A program made the position numbers and the translations under genes. From Brugia malayi (taxonomy: Eukaryota; Nematoda; Chromadorea; Rhabditida; Onchocercidae), in contig NW_025062305.1 in the NCBI RefSeq assembly GCF_000002995.4, positions 1 to 54,812 on the forward strand: 54,812 nt of DNA. Direction: 5' to 3'. This document shows positions 13,662 to 24,014 of the stretch, in pieces (positions within the stretch are counted from its first letter, which is position 1; the number at the start of each line of letters is the position of its first letter). Below the pieces are notes generated by a model. That model ran no database searches and was not told the DNA's origin. It saw nothing but the letters and a program-made list of their open reading frames with translations.

Positions 13662-13666
13662 AAGTT

Positions 13667-14700
13667 AGTAATTTTTTTTTCAATAACGTAACACTTACCT
13701 TATAACTATTTAGCATTCGCTAAAAAAATGAATGCATTGGTAAATAAGTATTAGGTAAATAAGTATTTATGCTAAAATAAAAGACGAGAAGAATGGATGG
13801 TAATAAAACTAATTATAATTCTATTTCTTCCATTGTTTTATGACGATACACCTTCATATATATGTATTTTGATCACTGACAAATTATAAAAAGTTTCGAT
13901 TAAAAATCCGATTAAATTTATCTACATGAAGTATTGCTAATTGTTTCATCCGATTTCATTGGAATTTTTATTTCATTAGAAATTAAAATCTAACTCATCA
14001 AAAGACTTTAATCAAAAGTTTGCATTTTTTTTATTCTTATTACTAATAAATATTTCATGATTTGTTAATATGATTTTATATGATTTTTTCGATAATCTTA
14101 TCAAATGATAAATCATTTGTATATATATTGACCTTTAAAATTCTTATTTTTATTGTTTTTGTAGTGTAAGAAAAAAAGACATTGTCATATTAGAAAAACA
14201 AAAAAACGCATAAGAATGCGTAATTATATGCGTGGTTACTTTAAATACAGAGAAAAATTATAAAAATATAATTGCTGTTCACAACTTCTCTCATTTCCAT
14301 CATTCCTTTCAGTAGCCATCGTTCGAATTAGCATCATTCATCCGGATGATTATTATTAAATCAGATGATTATTTACGCTGAGATACTTAAAATGATCTGA
14401 GAAATGAGAAGACTATTTCAATGTAAAAATAAAGAAAAATAATGATTCAAAATTCAAACAGAAGGATTAAAATTTACAGCAGCTCACTTTTACCATTTGA
14501 TTGGAAGTTTCAAAATAATCTCTGGTAATATCCATCACCGAAAGAGTCTTATAACAAGCATTCTTGACGGAAATTATCGGAGCATATGTCACCAATGGGA
14601 AATGAATACGTGGATATGGCATCAAATTTCATTTTTTGTTAATAATTAGCTTTAAAATTCAAGAAATTTTTTATACATTTAAACATGTACTGATACCATT
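13667..14700. other. Noncoding AT-rich interval between two LTRs
   Basis: No gene or repeat is recognised. The composition is A/T homopolymer-rich, and frames are short on both strands. Confidence 0.5.
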
Positions 14701-15038
14701 TGACGTGAATTTGATGAACTTTTTGGTCAGAAGAGTAGATGATTTAGATTAGTTCTTAACTTATTTTAAGTTTGTAGAATTTGAACTGAATCTTTTGCTT
14801 TTTATCTTCGAGCGAGATAGACCCAGATACGGTCCCAGATACGGTTTTTTAACAAATATATATTTAAAGATGTAGGAAGTGGGCTGGCTTGGCAGATTAG
14901 CATTTAGAATTTGGAGTTTAAATAAAGGATTCATTGTTTCAAAAGAATGAGACATAACAAAGAAATAGCTAATTGTTTATAATAATGAATGATTAGCATT
15001 ATTCTAAACACTTAATGTATAATAAAAATTTTTCGACA
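14701..15038 (-). mobile_element. Diverged minus-strand LTR, same subfamily as the 36.4-kb LTR
   Basis: Read on the minus strand, the unit begins TGTCGAAAAATTTTTATT (at 15038) and ends TTCACGTCA (at 14701). It aligns with 36428-36792 over its length, including the shared words AATAATGCTAAT, TGAAACAATGAAT and ATCATCTACTCTTCTGACCA. No target duplication is visible (CCATT against TGCCG), so it is old, or one flank has been rearranged. Confidence 0.75.
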
Positions 15039-15477
15039 TGCCGAGCTAATTGGATAGATGCCTTACTTCCTCCAATTTTTCTTCCCCTTCTTCTTTCTTT
15101 CATTATAAGCCCACTCCCAATACATTTAACAATATTAAATTCATCCAATCTCAAATAACTAACCAATGATGAATGATAAGCACATATCATCCAATCAGAC
15201 TTCAGCGTGCGGAAGCAAGCCATGTATCGGATTTTAGCATCGCGAAGCACTAAATGAATGTTAACAATGCTTAATATAGCAATCCACTGATATCTTTTAC
15301 AATTCATTGTAATGGTTTAACTGACCTTTGACCTTATATCAATTCATATACAATGAGCATCTATCATGTAATGTCTATTGCAACTCATAGCCACTTATCA
15401 TAAATAATGTCTAGACAACTCATTGTACTTTCTTTCGTGATATCCATTTTTAAACTTATTGTTAAAGTTACTTACTA

Positions 15478-15790
15478 TCATCCTTTGTACAAGAATGTTA
15501 ATTATAAACCACTCCCACATCTTAACACATATCATGTAAGATAATTGCTATATAAAGATCACCTTTTTTAAAAGATTTAGTATATGTGTAATTTGTCGCC
15601 AAGGACCGACGATTCCAATTTCAGTTGTTCTCTATCAACGTATTGTCCTATTACTTCTGCTAATAAAGAACTTGGATTATATTTCTGTTACTTCACTCAT
15701 TTACATTTACATTTACTTACAAGACAATCTCCCTGCGATCAAACACCTCTCCCAATATTAATAATTAAACAATCAAATCCTTCCACGACA
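15478..15790 (+). mobile_element. 5' LTR (3' part) of BEL-1
   Basis: The end is fixed by CCACGACA at 15783-15790. Similarity to the LTR piece at 37850-38146 can be followed back to about 15478; the true 5' end is not resolved and may lie near 15.2 kb. It contains a TATA box and a poly(A) signal. The shared core around GCCAAGGACCGACGATTCCA and the word CAATCTCCCTGCGA identify this subfamily. Confidence 0.75.
15549..15557 (+). promoter_or_regulatory. TATA box in BEL-1 LTR
   Basis: TATATAAAG lies about 110 bases before a poly(A) signal AATAAAG at 15662-15668, the usual U3-R spacing. The same pair occurs in the LTRs at 27997/28105 and 37917/38026, which supports a conserved promoter module. Confidence 0.6.
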
Positions 15791-15834
15791 AGCCATTGTC
15801 TCGTTCTACTAAATTTTCTTCAAAACCAATGAAT

Positions 15835-16586
15835 AATTTTTGTTGAGGAAAGGAAACGCTGTTTATATTTCCATGAGAAGGAAACGGTGTGATGCCTTCT
15901 TATTTTCTACATCATTTCTATCAATTTTTGAATTTGAGGTAAGGAGCATAAAAGTTGAATAAATTACAATTTATACTTTTCGAACCATGGATTCATTCAT
16001 TCATATCCGGATGCACTACTCTATATTAGGAAACCATTAAGAATTGATTGATTTACCTCGGTCGAAAAGTCGAAATGTTGTATCTCCTATGATTTCGAAG
16101 TCCAAAGCTTTCATGTTATAACATAGAGAGAACTTTAATTATAGAAATTGTTAAATTTAATTACGATTTTGCAATCCCAAGAATTGTTATTTCTATAGAG
16201 ATTTCAGTCGTCTTCTCAACCAGATAAAAAGACAATATTTCCAAAAAAAAAGAAAAGAATAGTTGCTTTAAGATTGAAATGTCGAAGAGTTGCATACTCC
16301 TTTGAGCACTCAATGTACGTTTTGTAGAGAGCAAATGTAAGAGCAACACTTGTTTGTTTTCATTGGCAATTTATAACATTTTTCCATAATTCGGAATTTG
16401 GTCTGATGCGGCGTCTCAGCTCATGGTTCGAACAATTGCCTTTGCGACGTCTGGATCTCGCCGACTACAGAATTTATAGCTTATAACTTACAATTTGCGT
16501 ATTGTAAGCAGAAACATCATTTCACTTTCTAGGACTTAACTACAATGCGTTCTGTGTTATAACCTGAGATAGTCCAGTATCCTGTT
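15835..16586 (+). mobile_element. Segment X, copy 1: 752-bp interspersed repeat of unknown class
   Basis: This block is repeated almost identically, in inverse orientation, at 50231-50980. Here it splits the leader and start codon of BEL-1 gag and is flanked by ATGAAT at 15829-15834 and 16587-16592, which looks like a target duplication. It has no terminal inverted repeats, no poly(A) tail and no coding frame of note. One strand carries a stretch resembling the ends of a serine tRNA (GTAGTCGGC, then GTTCGAACC about 30 bases on). The class cannot be assigned. Confidence 0.8.
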
Positions 16587-16600
16587 ATGAATCAAGCCAT

Positions 16601-17523
16601 ATTATTGCGAGCCTTCAACCGGCAAAGGAAAGGTTAGTCAATGTTCTTAAAGAAATAAATCAACTGGAACTCAAATATCCAGAACCAAATATGACAATAG
16701 AAGAAAAAGAAGATTTTTATGTAATAAGAAAAAGAGTGTTAGAAGATAAACTTCGAAAAATCCAATTATGCGTAACTACGCTTGAATCTATCAACGATAA
16801 ATGGTTCACATATACTCAACAAATCGTCACAATGAAAAAAAGAGAAGAAGAGCAGTAACAGAAGGTAACCAAGGAATATTTCAATTATTACACGAAGGAA
16901 AGGAAGCGGTAATAACACTAACAATGCACAAAGATAAAGCCGACCAAAACTTAACGCGACTCTCAAAGGAGTTGACGAACAATCAAACAAAAGAAGAGGC
17001 AAAATTTACTCCTTCTTCAAATATTAATGTAAATCTTCCTCATTTATCGCTTCCTACTTTCGATGGAGACCCTAGACAATGGCGACAATTTTGGAGCAGT
17101 TTTAACGCAGCAGTCCACACACAAGCGATTCCAGAAATACAAAAATTGAATTACTTATACTCATGTCTCAAAAGAAAAGCTCTACAAGCAATATCTGGAT
17201 ATGATATAGCTCCAGAGAATTATGAAGTCATCAGAAAACTCAACGGAAATGAAAAATATGGCGATCACTCAATAGTAACAACATTACTATACAACGAACT
17301 CCAATCAATTAAACGAAATGAAAGAGAATGGATTGGAACAATTGAAAATATAAAACGAGTACTGCGCCAGTTAGAAGCTCTAAAAGAAAGCCTTGAACAT
17401 TCAAATATTGAAATCTTGATCGAGAGCAAGTTGCCATTATGGATATTAAATAAAATATATAAACATGCCTTGGTCAATTCTCAAACTAAGAAACTTTTTA
17501 ACAAGTTTAGTCAATGTGAATGA
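16601..17523 (+). pseudogene. gag: BEL-1 gag N-terminal and DUF1759 region
   Basis: The first piece (16601-16858) reads IIASLQPAKERLVNVLKEIN and is paralogous to the gag start of BEL-2. A frameshift in an A-rich run near 16830 moves the frame to that of 16801-17523. The second piece carries the Pao/BEL gag domain DUF1759: LPHLSLPTFDGDPRQWRQFW, then LNYLYSCLKRKALQAISGYD, then a helical tail with LPLWIL. Gag would form the virus-like particle around element RNA. A TGA at 17521-17523 ends the frame before the zinc knuckles. This is dead as it stands, though the damage is slight. Confidence 0.88.
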
Positions 17524-17539
17524 ATAGATTAGAAACTGT

Positions 17540-18492
17540 CAACATTTACTCACTCAACCCAATATTAAATCTACAACTACCAAGCCGAAACAAAAACAAC
17601 GATACAATCCCGGAGGAACTTCAGCACTGTCGACAATAAAAGATAATCAAAATACTTCAAAAACTACAACAACGAAAAGACGACCATGTGTATTCTGCAA
17701 ACAAGATCATTGGGACAGCGATTGCGTGAACTACACGACTCTCAATGCTCAACTTAATCATCTCAAAGTATTGAAGAAATGTACTATTTGTCTTAGAGAG
17801 AATTGTAATGTCAAAAAACAATGTTTTTTTATTGCAAAAGCTTACATAATAGTGCTTTATGTAATAAAAGGAATTCACTTTCTTTAAACAATACAATGTC
17901 TCAAAGAAATGAAGAGCAAGAAAGAATTGGACCTTCGAAACGAAAGGATTGTTCAACTTCTCTCTACAACTCGACATTAACAACTCGATCCAAACAGACA
18001 AAGGAAACTTTACTTTTATGTAAGGAGATAAAGGTTTTTAATCCAACACAACCTCAACTACAACATAATGCCCTTGCATTATTTGATATTGGATCACAAC
18101 TCTTCTTCATCTCCAAAAAATTATCACGTCAATTAAAATTAACCGAAACAGAAACTCAAATTATGAGAATAGCTCCATTTGGTATGAAGGAACCGAAATC
18201 ATGTCCCACTGCTCGCATACAAGTAAATGTGCTAACTAACGAAATCGAAATCATACCATTACAAACAAATATAATTGATTATCTAACGAACGAATTGCAG
18301 GTAGTGGAGACATCAAATGAATTTCAAATTCAAAATTTAACAAATTATTGGAAAAAACCTGACGTATTGATTGGAACTGACTATTTTTTCAAATTTATTA
18401 GTCTACAAGATATCAAAGAATTGAAATCAGGGCATATGTTGGTTCAATCAAAAGTTGGTCGGTCCTATGATTGCTGGAAGTGGAGATATTAA
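17540..18492 (+). pseudogene. BEL-1 zinc knuckles and aspartic protease region
   Basis: Two zinc-knuckle-like clusters are visible: CVFCKQDHWDSDC near 17687 and CFFYCKSLHNSALC near 17820. A frameshift in a run of T (17822-17828) sits inside the second; BEL-2 has five T at the same place. The following frame (17821-18492) contains the retropepsin region as ALFDIGSQLFFISKKLS near 18084, where the expected DSG or DTG is DIG, so the catalytic triad is altered. A further frameshift near 18460 breaks the conserved GPMIAGSGDI that leads to the reverse transcriptase. Confidence 0.8.
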
Positions 18493-19495
18493 GAAGCTTT
18501 GCAAGAACGAATTATATCCTAAAGAAGTAGTATACTCTACAAACGTCAATATTAACTCGGAACTAGAAAATTTTTGGAAATTAGAGACGATTGGTATCCA
18601 GGAATCACCTCAAGATGATGATGATGATGATCAAACTTTAAAGCATTTCAAACGGACCATCATTAAGCAGGGTGGAAGATACTAGGTTTGTTGGCCATGG
18701 AAAGACTCCAAACAAAAATTAAGCAATAATTATGGATTATGCCTAGGACGATTGAAGAATTTGATCAATCGCCTACAACATAATTCAAATCTCCATTCAT
18801 ATCATCAAATACTTATGGATCAACTACATTCGGGTATAATTGAAGAAGTACCTCAAACGGATGAGATAGGCGTTATTCATAACTTACCACATCATGAAGT
18901 ATTAACTCCTAGTAAATTAACAACTAAATTAAGAATAGTATATGATGCCTCAGCACATCACAAAGGTTTTAAAAGCTTAAATGAAGTACTATATCGAGAT
19001 CCAGTAATGTTACCGGATTTAGTTGGAGTAATATTACGTTTTCGGATGATGAAAATAGTAATAACCGCTAATATCGAAAAGGCATTTTTACAACTAGAAC
19101 TACAAAATGAGGAAAGAAATTGTACACGTTTTCTTTGGTTAGATGATATTGATAAAGAACTAACCAATGAAAATATAAAATGTTACCGATTTAACAGAGT
19201 TCCTTTTAGAATAATATCCTCACCTTTCTTATTAGCAGCAACATTAAATTACCACCTAGAAAATCATGGTAGTGAATTAGCATGGGAAATAAGAAAGAAC
19301 TTATACGTGGACAACGTTATTATATCAGCTAATGAAACAGAAGAGGCCTTATATAAATATGAAAGAACGAAAGAAATTTTTAATGAAGCATCGATGAACA
19401 TAACAGAATTTCTTTCAAATGACGAAGAATTTAATAAAAGAATACCTGAATGCGACTTAAGCCAAATAAACCAGGAAAAATTTTCTTGGTCATGA
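18455..19495 (+). pseudogene. pol: BEL-1 reverse transcriptase
   Basis: The frame has one in-frame TAG at 18683-18685 and is then open to 19495. Pao/BEL reverse transcriptase motifs follow in order: LRIVYDASAHHKGFKSLNE, ANIEKAFLQLEL (motif A, with N for the usual D), FRIISSPFLLAATLNYHL, and LYVDNVII (motif C, YVDN rather than YVDD) near 19304. A frameshift near 19485 separates it from the RNase H. It would copy element RNA into DNA. The motif A change and the breaks make it inactive. Confidence 0.9.
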
Positions 19496-20222
19496 ACAAG
19501 ATATTACCGGTGTGACACTGAAACCATGGATAGGAAAAAGTTTAACAAAGAAGACTATCCTACAATTCATAGCTTCTCAATACGATCCATTGGGTCTTCT
19601 AGTTCCTATAATGATCAAACTTAAATTATTCATACAACACTTATGGAAAGAAAACATTCCATGGGATCAATCTTTAAACAAACAAGACGAACAACAGTGG
19701 ATAAATCTCATCAAAGAATGGCCAACAAATATAATAGAGCTGCCAAGATTTGTAATGGAAACTTCACAATTAACGGAATTCCATATATTTACTGACGCTT
19801 CGAAAGTTGCCTATTCTGCATCTATTTATATTCTCAATCATGGATATCAAAACACATATTCGAATTCATTCTTGATTTATGCTAAATCTCGAATTGCTCC
19901 AATTAAAGGTATGTCAATTCCTAGACTTGAATTATTATCTGTACTAATTGCAGTAAGAGCAGCTCAATTCATATTGAAACAATTAAATCTTGAAAATAAT
20001 CAAGTTACTTTGTGGACAGATTCAAAATGTGTTCTTTACTGGATCCAGAATTATACAAAGCTGCTTCCCAGATTTATACAAAATCGCATCGAAGAAATAA
20101 GGAAATCTAACTTCGAATTAAAATACATACCAAGTGATCAAAATCCAGCAGATATAGCCACCAAAGGAGCATCACCACTTAAACTCCAAAATTGTAAACA
20201 ATGGTGGAAAGGACCTCGATAG
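19490..20222 (+). pseudogene. pol: BEL-1 thumb/RNase H region (Peptidase_A17-type Pao domain)
   Basis: The frame begins around [18 protein letters not shown], the Pao connection domain after the polymerase, with [12 protein letters not shown]. It continues with an RNase H fold: [18 protein letters not shown], then [32 protein letters not shown] and a final [12 protein letters not shown]. The acidic residues of the RNase H site (FTDAS, LE, TDSK, NPAD) are present. It ends at TAG (20220-20222) instead of running into the integrase, which implies another frameshift. Confidence 0.88.
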
Positions 20223-20242
20223 TTGGAGCTCAAGAAATCTGA

Positions 20243-20868
20243 ATGGCCAAAGTACTTCGTTATTCAGGAAATGATGAATTTGCAGAAGCAATTGCTTTGA
20301 ATTTGACAAAGATAACTCAAACTTCTAAAAGGGATACAATTGAATTTATTGACGAATGTCGCTTCAGCAGTTGGACGAAACTAGTTCGAGTAACTGTTTG
20401 GACTTTTAGATTTATTAAACAAACCTGCAAAAAGAAATTAGTGTGGCTAGAACCATTATCCGTAAAAAAGAAATACATGACTAAAGTTGATTACGATATA
20501 GCAGAGACTATGCTGATCAGACAGGCCCAATCACAATTACTAACGGAGGACGAAAAGGAGAAATGGAATCTATATCAAGATGAAGGTGATAACTTATGGA
20601 AATTAATGAGCCGACTGGAAAATTCAGAATTAATGGACGAAAGCAAATATCCCATATATTTACCGGATCATAATTATATTACTGATCTTATTATTTTACA
20701 CAAGCATAATGAATTATATCACGCAGGTATTGCACATACATTATCTGAATTAAGACGAAAATATTGGATACCGAAAGGAAGAGCTGCTGTAAAACGAATC
20801 ATAAACCTATGCTGTTATTGCATTCGCTGGAAAGCTAAACCATTTAAACTGCCAGCGATGCCAAGTTT
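20243..20868 (+). pseudogene. pol: BEL-1 integrase N-terminal part, truncated
   Basis: After a variable linker the integrase zinc-binding (HHCC) domain is intact: histidines in LHKHNELYHAGIAHTLSELR, then YWIPKGRAAV and the cysteine pair LCCYCIRWKAKPF near 20810. Homology stops after LPAMPSF. The DDE catalytic core is missing, and the reading frame enters the minisatellite that begins at 20869. The junction shows that the end of the element was lost or replaced. Confidence 0.85.
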
Positions 20869-21206
20869 CACGTTTGTAATCGTCTCACTATCGCACATCC
20901 ATGAATTGTGAGTCACGTTTGTATTTTCTATCATACATCCATGAGTTTTGGGTCACGTTCGTATTCGTCTCATTATCATAATCCATGAATTGTTAATCAC
21001 GATTGTATATGTCTGAGTATCATACATCCATGAATTGTGAATCACAATTGTATATCTCTGAGTATCATACATCCATGAATTGTTAGTCATGATTGTATAT
21101 GTCTGAGTATCATACATCCATGAATTGTTAGTCATGATTGTATATGTCTGAGTATCATACATCCATGAATTGTTAGTCATGATTGTATATGTCTGAGTAT
21201 CATACA
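20869..21206 (-). repeat. 45-bp minisatellite, array 1
   Basis: About seven units are present. The first two or three are degenerate and the later ones regular. On the minus strand the unit contains TCATGGATGTATGATACTCA followed by GACATATACAAT. The period is 45 bp, so both strands stay open and give a 15-residue repeating peptide that is surely not a gene. The array abuts the truncated integrase of BEL-1. The same unit forms arrays at 38.84-39.52 kb (opposite orientation) and 53.57-53.71 kb. Confidence 0.92.
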
Positions 21207-21880
21207 GTGCTTGAAATCTGAATATATTTCCATATTAAATTATTGAATAAAAACATGTGTCATAATTTTTATTTATTAATAAAATATTTTAATGAAGTAG
21301 ATCATTTCTTTTTGATCATTTCTTCTTAATCATTTATTAAGAATAAAAACGATGAATTTTCGAAACTAATTTATTAATTTGGAATCTAACTTATTTTGAA
21401 AATCATTCTTTGTAATTTGATTAAAAAATTATTGCCATTAATCACTTCAGCAACGAAAATTTAGTGGTATTATTTAATCGATTGTAAACAATCTGCAAAT
21501 GATGGTAAATTATTATTCTTTCACTTATCCTTTGTCATATTAATGGAAAATCATTCTTTCTTGACAAATTATCATACATTATTTAATTCCTTATAAAAAG
21601 TACAAAAATTACATTCTTATTTAATTTTTGTGTCTTACATGAATTTGTTAAAATTCAAATCAATTACAAATTAAATTTGTAAATTGATTAATTAATTGAT
21701 TTCTTCTTTTTTACTTTACTTCAAAATTTTTTTCTTGATGGTTATGAATATTCATACTACTTGAAATGTTCAATGTTAGTTATTTTGTGGGCAATATTTA
21801 GCTTGTAATAAAATAATCAATTCAAATATTAATTAGTAATAATAAAACTTAAAACTGATAATAATAAAAAAGGAATAATT
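21207..21880. other. Noncoding AT-rich interval
   Basis: Nothing is recognised apart from runs of A and T. It lies downstream (minus sense) of the LIM remains. I looked for a homeobox (WFQNRR-type codons) on the minus strand and did not see one. Confidence 0.5.
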
Positions 21881-21884
21881 GTCA

Positions 21885-22845
21885 CCATTACAATATGATA
21901 TTCATTACAACCCATTATAAATAATTTATTGGTTGAAGTGATATGGAACGTAATATGTAAAGCATTCCAAATGAAAAATTGATCATTAGCACGCATAATA
22001 ATATATAATGATATTCTCAACGTTTATCATGTTTACTGTAAATAATTTAAACAACTATATTCATCATATTCAAATAATCATGTGCCATATTTACTGTAAA
22101 TTATTTAAAGAACTGTATTTATCATATTTAAACAATTGTTTATCATATTTATTGCAAATAATTTAATCAATAATATTCTATTTTAATCTATTTGAGAACA
22201 AAATGAAAAATGGATTATTATATTATGAAATTGCTTATTTTTTTATTAATTAGTAATTAATTATTTTTTAATAAGTTTTTATTTGATAATATAATAATTT
22301 ATTATTTTTTCATCTATTTGGTGAAGAAATTATAAAAAAAGAAAGAGAGAGAAAAGAAAAAGGAATGATACAATATAATAACAAACATTTTTAAATTAAT
22401 GAAAAACCATAAAATTTAAAAAAAAAAAATAATGTTAACCTAGAAATACTTGTATCAATATAATTAATTTTATTTAAATGTCAACTTTTATTTATGCATA
22501 ATGGAGTTATAAAAGTGTGTGTATATATGGAAAAACTTAAATGTCTATAATTAAATACTAAAATTAATATAACGCATTTTAACTTTTTATTCAAACACAT
22601 TTCTTTCCCTTTTTTTCTGATAATTGTAACGACATATGATATGTTGATAACAAGCAAATTTCTTACGTGAGATACTCATCACGATAGAGTAACATTCCAT
22701 TTTTATAATAGCATGTTGATGCATCATGTAATGAGCAATGACATAAACAGCACCGTAAACATTCATAATGCCAACTTTGTTCATTCATTAACAAAAAATG
22801 TTGATCCGTAATTGGAATTAAGCATAATACGTAGCATCCTATCAT
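21885..22845 (-). pseudogene. Decayed LIM-domain (LIM-homeobox type) gene, two LIM remnants
   Basis: Exon-like segment 22667-22845 (minus) encodes LIM domain 1: ITDQHFLLMNEQSWHYECL, then RCCLCHCSLHDASTCYYKNG and MLLYRDEYL, ending at a good donor (AC|GTAAGA). The WH-x2-C-x2-C core is intact and the spacing matches the LHX2/9 class. The first zinc pair is CYVLC (one residue too long), and the last ligand is Y (MLLY) where C is expected. About 650 bases on, 21885-22000 shows LIM domain 2: MRANDQFF in one frame and HLECFTYYVPYHF in the next, then KLFIMGCNEYHIV back in the first frame. Two of its cysteines are replaced. No homeobox is seen. This is best read as a pseudogene of a neuronal LIM-homeodomain factor; read errors could explain the frame jumps but not the substituted ligands. 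Confidence 0.65.
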
Positions 22846-23981
22846 ATTTCATTCATTTATTATTGTTAATAAAAAACATGTAAAGTGTAGAAAATTATGT
22901 AAGAATAGTTAAACTTTTTCTTTTTTTTTTTCGAAAAAATTATTTTTATTTTTATCATTTTGTATTAGCAAGAAAAACACATAAAGAAAATAAGTGGAAA
23001 ATTACAAAAATCATAGTACAATGCTATGCAACATTTATATAAATCATATATTATTGCAAAATTTATATGTATATGCACAATTAATAAGAGCTTTGATTAA
23101 TTAATTCAAAATCACTGATAGAATATCAACAACGAATAGTACTGAAGAAAAGTCTTGTTCTGTAGTCTTTAGTCTTGTTTTTAAAATTTTTTCTTTTTTC
23201 GAAAAAATAATAGCATATTTGGGCGTTAAAATAAATTTTGTATTTTACTTCTTGAGATGAAGCAAAAGTAAAAGAGGGCGAGAGAGAAAAAAACAAGAAC
23301 GTTACATCTGCTTCCTTATTTACATAATAATTAAGTTAACAATTAAGTGAAAAAAGTGAAAAGCGAAGTGTTTATGTATTTTATTATGATTGCATCCATT
23401 TTGCCGTTTTTGCAACTATAATAATAATCTAAAAAAATAGAAACTGCGAAATGATCTAATATCCCAATCTTTCATATATTAAGTTTAACACTAATACCAT
23501 TGAAATTGTTAAAAAATGTGAAATATTCAAAGTTATATATGATATTCGTTTTTGTTTTATTGGTGCAAAAATTAAATTCAAATAGCCAAAAAGAAGAGGA
23601 AATTTTGCAGTTTAAGATAAAAATTTTAAGCATTGATGGAAATTGAAATGTATTTTATATCAATGAATCACATAAATTCAAATTTATGTAATTTTAAATT
23701 AATATTAGCGCTCATTTTCATATCAAATGAATGTATCGCATAATTCATTAAAAAATGCCATTTTCATAATTTTATTTTTGATAACATTTTATTGTAATGA
23801 AAACAAAATATTCTACGTCATAATTTCATTTAAAATAATTTTTTTTAATGAGACTATACTGTAGATATTATAATTAGAAAGTAATTAATTTTTATAGGAT
23901 TATTGAAAATATATAAATTGTAATTGCAATGACTATGAGTACACAACTGACATTTTTTACAAATAAATTATTGTTTTATAA
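22846..23981. other. Noncoding AT-rich interval upstream of BEL-2
   Basis: No gene, LTR or clear repeat is visible. If BEL-2 had a 5' LTR it should end at about 23981, but neither a CGACA end nor similarity to the 27611-28236 LTR is found. Confidence 0.5.
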
Positions 23982-23994
23982 AAATTTGTTAGTT

Positions 23995-24014
23995 TTGGTG
24001 CCATAAGCCGGGAA
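23995..24014 (+). other. Primer-binding-site-like sequence of BEL-2
   Basis: TTGGTGCCATAAGCCGGGAA immediately precedes the gag start codon. Equivalent words occur after the LTRs at 36793 (TTTTGGTGCCACGAATTACA) and, in reverse, at 51038-51057 (TTGGTACCACGAGCTGGGAA). TGG pairs with a tRNA CCA end. The primer tRNA is not identified. Confidence 0.55.

Larger units (their letters stand above)
15478..20868 (+). mobile_element. BEL-1: Pao/BEL LTR retrotransposon, inactive, 3' truncated
   Basis: The element reads 5' LTR (ending 15790), leader and gag start, then gag, zinc knuckles, protease, reverse transcriptase, RNase H and the integrase zinc-binding domain. That is the Pao/BEL order. It carries the 752-bp segment X at its gag start. 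Several frameshifts and nonsense codons break the polyprotein. The integrase catalytic core, the end of pol and the 3' LTR are absent: homology stops at about 20868, where a 45-bp minisatellite begins. The parts are described separately. Confidence 0.9.

Noticed and set aside
14696..15043. Target-site duplication of the 14.7-kb LTR
   Set aside because: The flanking pentamers CCATT and TGCCG do not match.
16161..16349. Small minus-strand protein in segment X (KTTEISIEITILGIAKS end)
   Set aside because: It is present in both X copies only because the DNA is duplicated; there is no domain and no start or splice context.
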